Shown: one piece after another, positions 5,541 through 6,317 of the stretch
How the letters are laid out: the number at the start of each line of letters is the position of its first letter
Position numbering within the stretch: position 1 is the stretch's first letter
From: an uncultured bacterium
GTDB taxonomy: Bacteria > Verrucomicrobiota > Lentisphaeria > Oligosphaerales > Oligosphaeraceae
Assembly: GCA_900548225.1 (NCBI GenBank)
Contig: URJM01000091.1
Coordinates: forward strand, 1 to 6,317
Reading direction: 5' to 3'
DNA length: 6,317 nt
The notes under the pieces: model-generated
The model's input: the letters and a program-made list of their open reading frames with translations, nothing else
Databases searched by the model: none
What the model was told of the DNA's origin: nothing
Position numbers and translations under genes: made by a program

Positions 5541-6278
5541 ATGAAGAAGATTCGTGTAGGCATCATTGGCTGTGGCAGGATTTCCCGTTTTCACGGCATG
5601 CCCGCCGCGGCCCAACCCAATGTTAGCCTGTGTGCAGTCTGTGACCTCAAGCCTGACCGTGCCAAGGCGATGGCCAAGCTCTTCTCCTCTGACGGCAAGG
5701 GGACTGGCATCAAGACCTACAAGGACTATGTGGAGATGATCAAGAAGGAGAAGCTGGACGTTGTCCACATCTGCCTTCCGCACTACCTCCATGCTCCTGT
5801 CGCGATTGCCGCGATGAAGCTTGGCTGTGATGTTTTGACTGAGAAGCCGATGGCGATTTCGATGGAGCAGGGCATTGAGATGGTGAAGACCGCGAAGGCC
5901 TGCAAGCGTCGTCTCGGCGTCATCTTCCAGAACCGCTACAATGCCGGCTCCCAGCTCATTCGCCAGTGCCTTGATTCCGGGCGTCTTGGGAAGGTTCTTG
6001 CCGCGAAGTGCAACGTCACCTGGTATCGTCCTGCGGAGTACTACACCGAGTCTGACTGGAAGGGCACCTGGGAGAAGGAGGGTGGCGGTTGCATCATCGA
6101 CCAGGCCATCCACACCCTTGACCTCATGTGCTGGTTCTGCGGATACGACATTGACACCATTGACTGCACGATGGCGAACCGTTCCCACAAGGGGACAATC
6201 GAGGTCGAGGACTGTGCCGACGGCCTGATCACCTTCAAGAACGGCGTCAGGGGGGCTTTCTGGGCTATGAACAGATAG
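5541..6278 (+). CDS. Gfo/Idh/MocA family oxidoreductase, C-terminally short
   Basis: Members are NAD(P)-dependent dehydrogenases acting on sugars, inositols and related compounds; the substrate cannot be told here. From ATG 5541 the product is 245 residues. The Rossmann part has GIIGCGRISRFHGM at 7-20 (dinucleotide binding), HICLPHYLHAP at 76-86 and EKP at 101-103 with the catalytic lysine. The start of the second domain shows GGGCIIDQAIHTLDL at 181-195, with the conserved Asp and His. The frame stops at TAG 6276-6278 just after FWAMN, within the second domain. Family proteins are usually about 330-400 residues, so roughly 90-150 are missing. The start at 5541 is chosen because families begin at this MKKIRVGIIG strand; an ATG at 5472 would add 23 unlike residues. 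No clear ribosome binding site precedes 5541. It may be a frameshifted gene or a sequencing error near the stop. Confidence 0.85.
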   Translation: MKKIRVGIIGCGRISRFHGMPAAAQPNVSLCAVCDLKPDRAKAMAKLFSSDGKGTGIKTYKDYVEMIKKEKLDVVHICLPHYLHAPVAIAAMKLGCDVLTEKPMAISMEQGIEMVKTAKACKRRLGVIFQNRYNAGSQLIRQCLDSGRLGKVLAAKCNVTWYRPAEYYTESDWKGTWEKEGGGCIIDQAIHTLDLMCWFCGYDIDTIDCTMANRSHKGTIEVEDCADGLITFKNGVRGAFWAMNR

Positions 6279-6317
6279 TTGTTGTTGACTGTGATGATCT
6301 CGGAAACCTTTCCGACC

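Noticed and set aside
6250..6255. Run of six G as the frameshift site in the oxidoreductase
   Set aside because: The frame after the run (AFWAMN) is still family-like, so any frameshift must lie downstream, near 6270-6280.

Overview
The window is an ordinary chromosomal stretch of a bacterium. It holds four genes in a row on the minus strand and one divergent gene at the right end on the plus strand. Base and codon use look even across the genes, and there is no transposase, phage, plasmid or CRISPR signal. The host is not certain. Short degenerate intergenic repeats built on CCACGAA/ACACGAA, a short-form ManC, an EF-G paralogue and a Gfo/Idh/MocA oxidoreductase fit a member of the Planctomycetes-Verrucomicrobia-Lentisphaerae-Kiritimatiellota group. 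That placement is inference from general impression, not from a marker gene.

Layout from left to right: 1-262 is non-coding and carries three copies of a decamer-phased inverted repeat. 263-1369 (minus) is mannose-1-phosphate guanylyltransferase (manC). 1482-1895 (minus) is the ribosomal silencing factor RsfS. 2008-2817 (minus) is nicotinate-nucleotide adenylyltransferase (nadD) with an unusual N-terminal extension. 2818-3073 is a 256-bp gap rich in inverted repeats: a long imperfect stem around a G-tract run, then a very strong GC hairpin just past the upstream gene. 3074-5104 (minus) is a full five-domain EF-G-like GTPase that starts at GTG. 5105-5540 is the divergent intergenic region. 5541-6278 (plus) is the NAD(P)-binding part of a Gfo/Idh/MocA oxidoreductase that stops early.

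Transcription of the minus block runs from the EF-G-like gene through nadD and rsfS to manC. The nadD-rsfS pair is a widely conserved neighbourhood; rsfS shuts down 50S subunits in poor conditions and nadD makes the NAD precursor NaAD. Gaps of 112 bp (nadD-rsfS and rsfS-manC) and 256 bp (EF-G-like to nadD) mean the block need not be a single operon. manC supplies GDP-mannose for glycans and probably has no direct functional link to the others.

I see no clear new multi-gene system. The points most worth a second look are the EF-G-like protein, which lacks both the catalytic histidine after DTPG and the lysine of the NKxD motif; the structured nadD leader, which ends in an anti-Shine-Dalgarno sequence next to a start codon that overlaps a stop; the early stop in the oxidoreductase; and the decamer-phased repeats at the left end.
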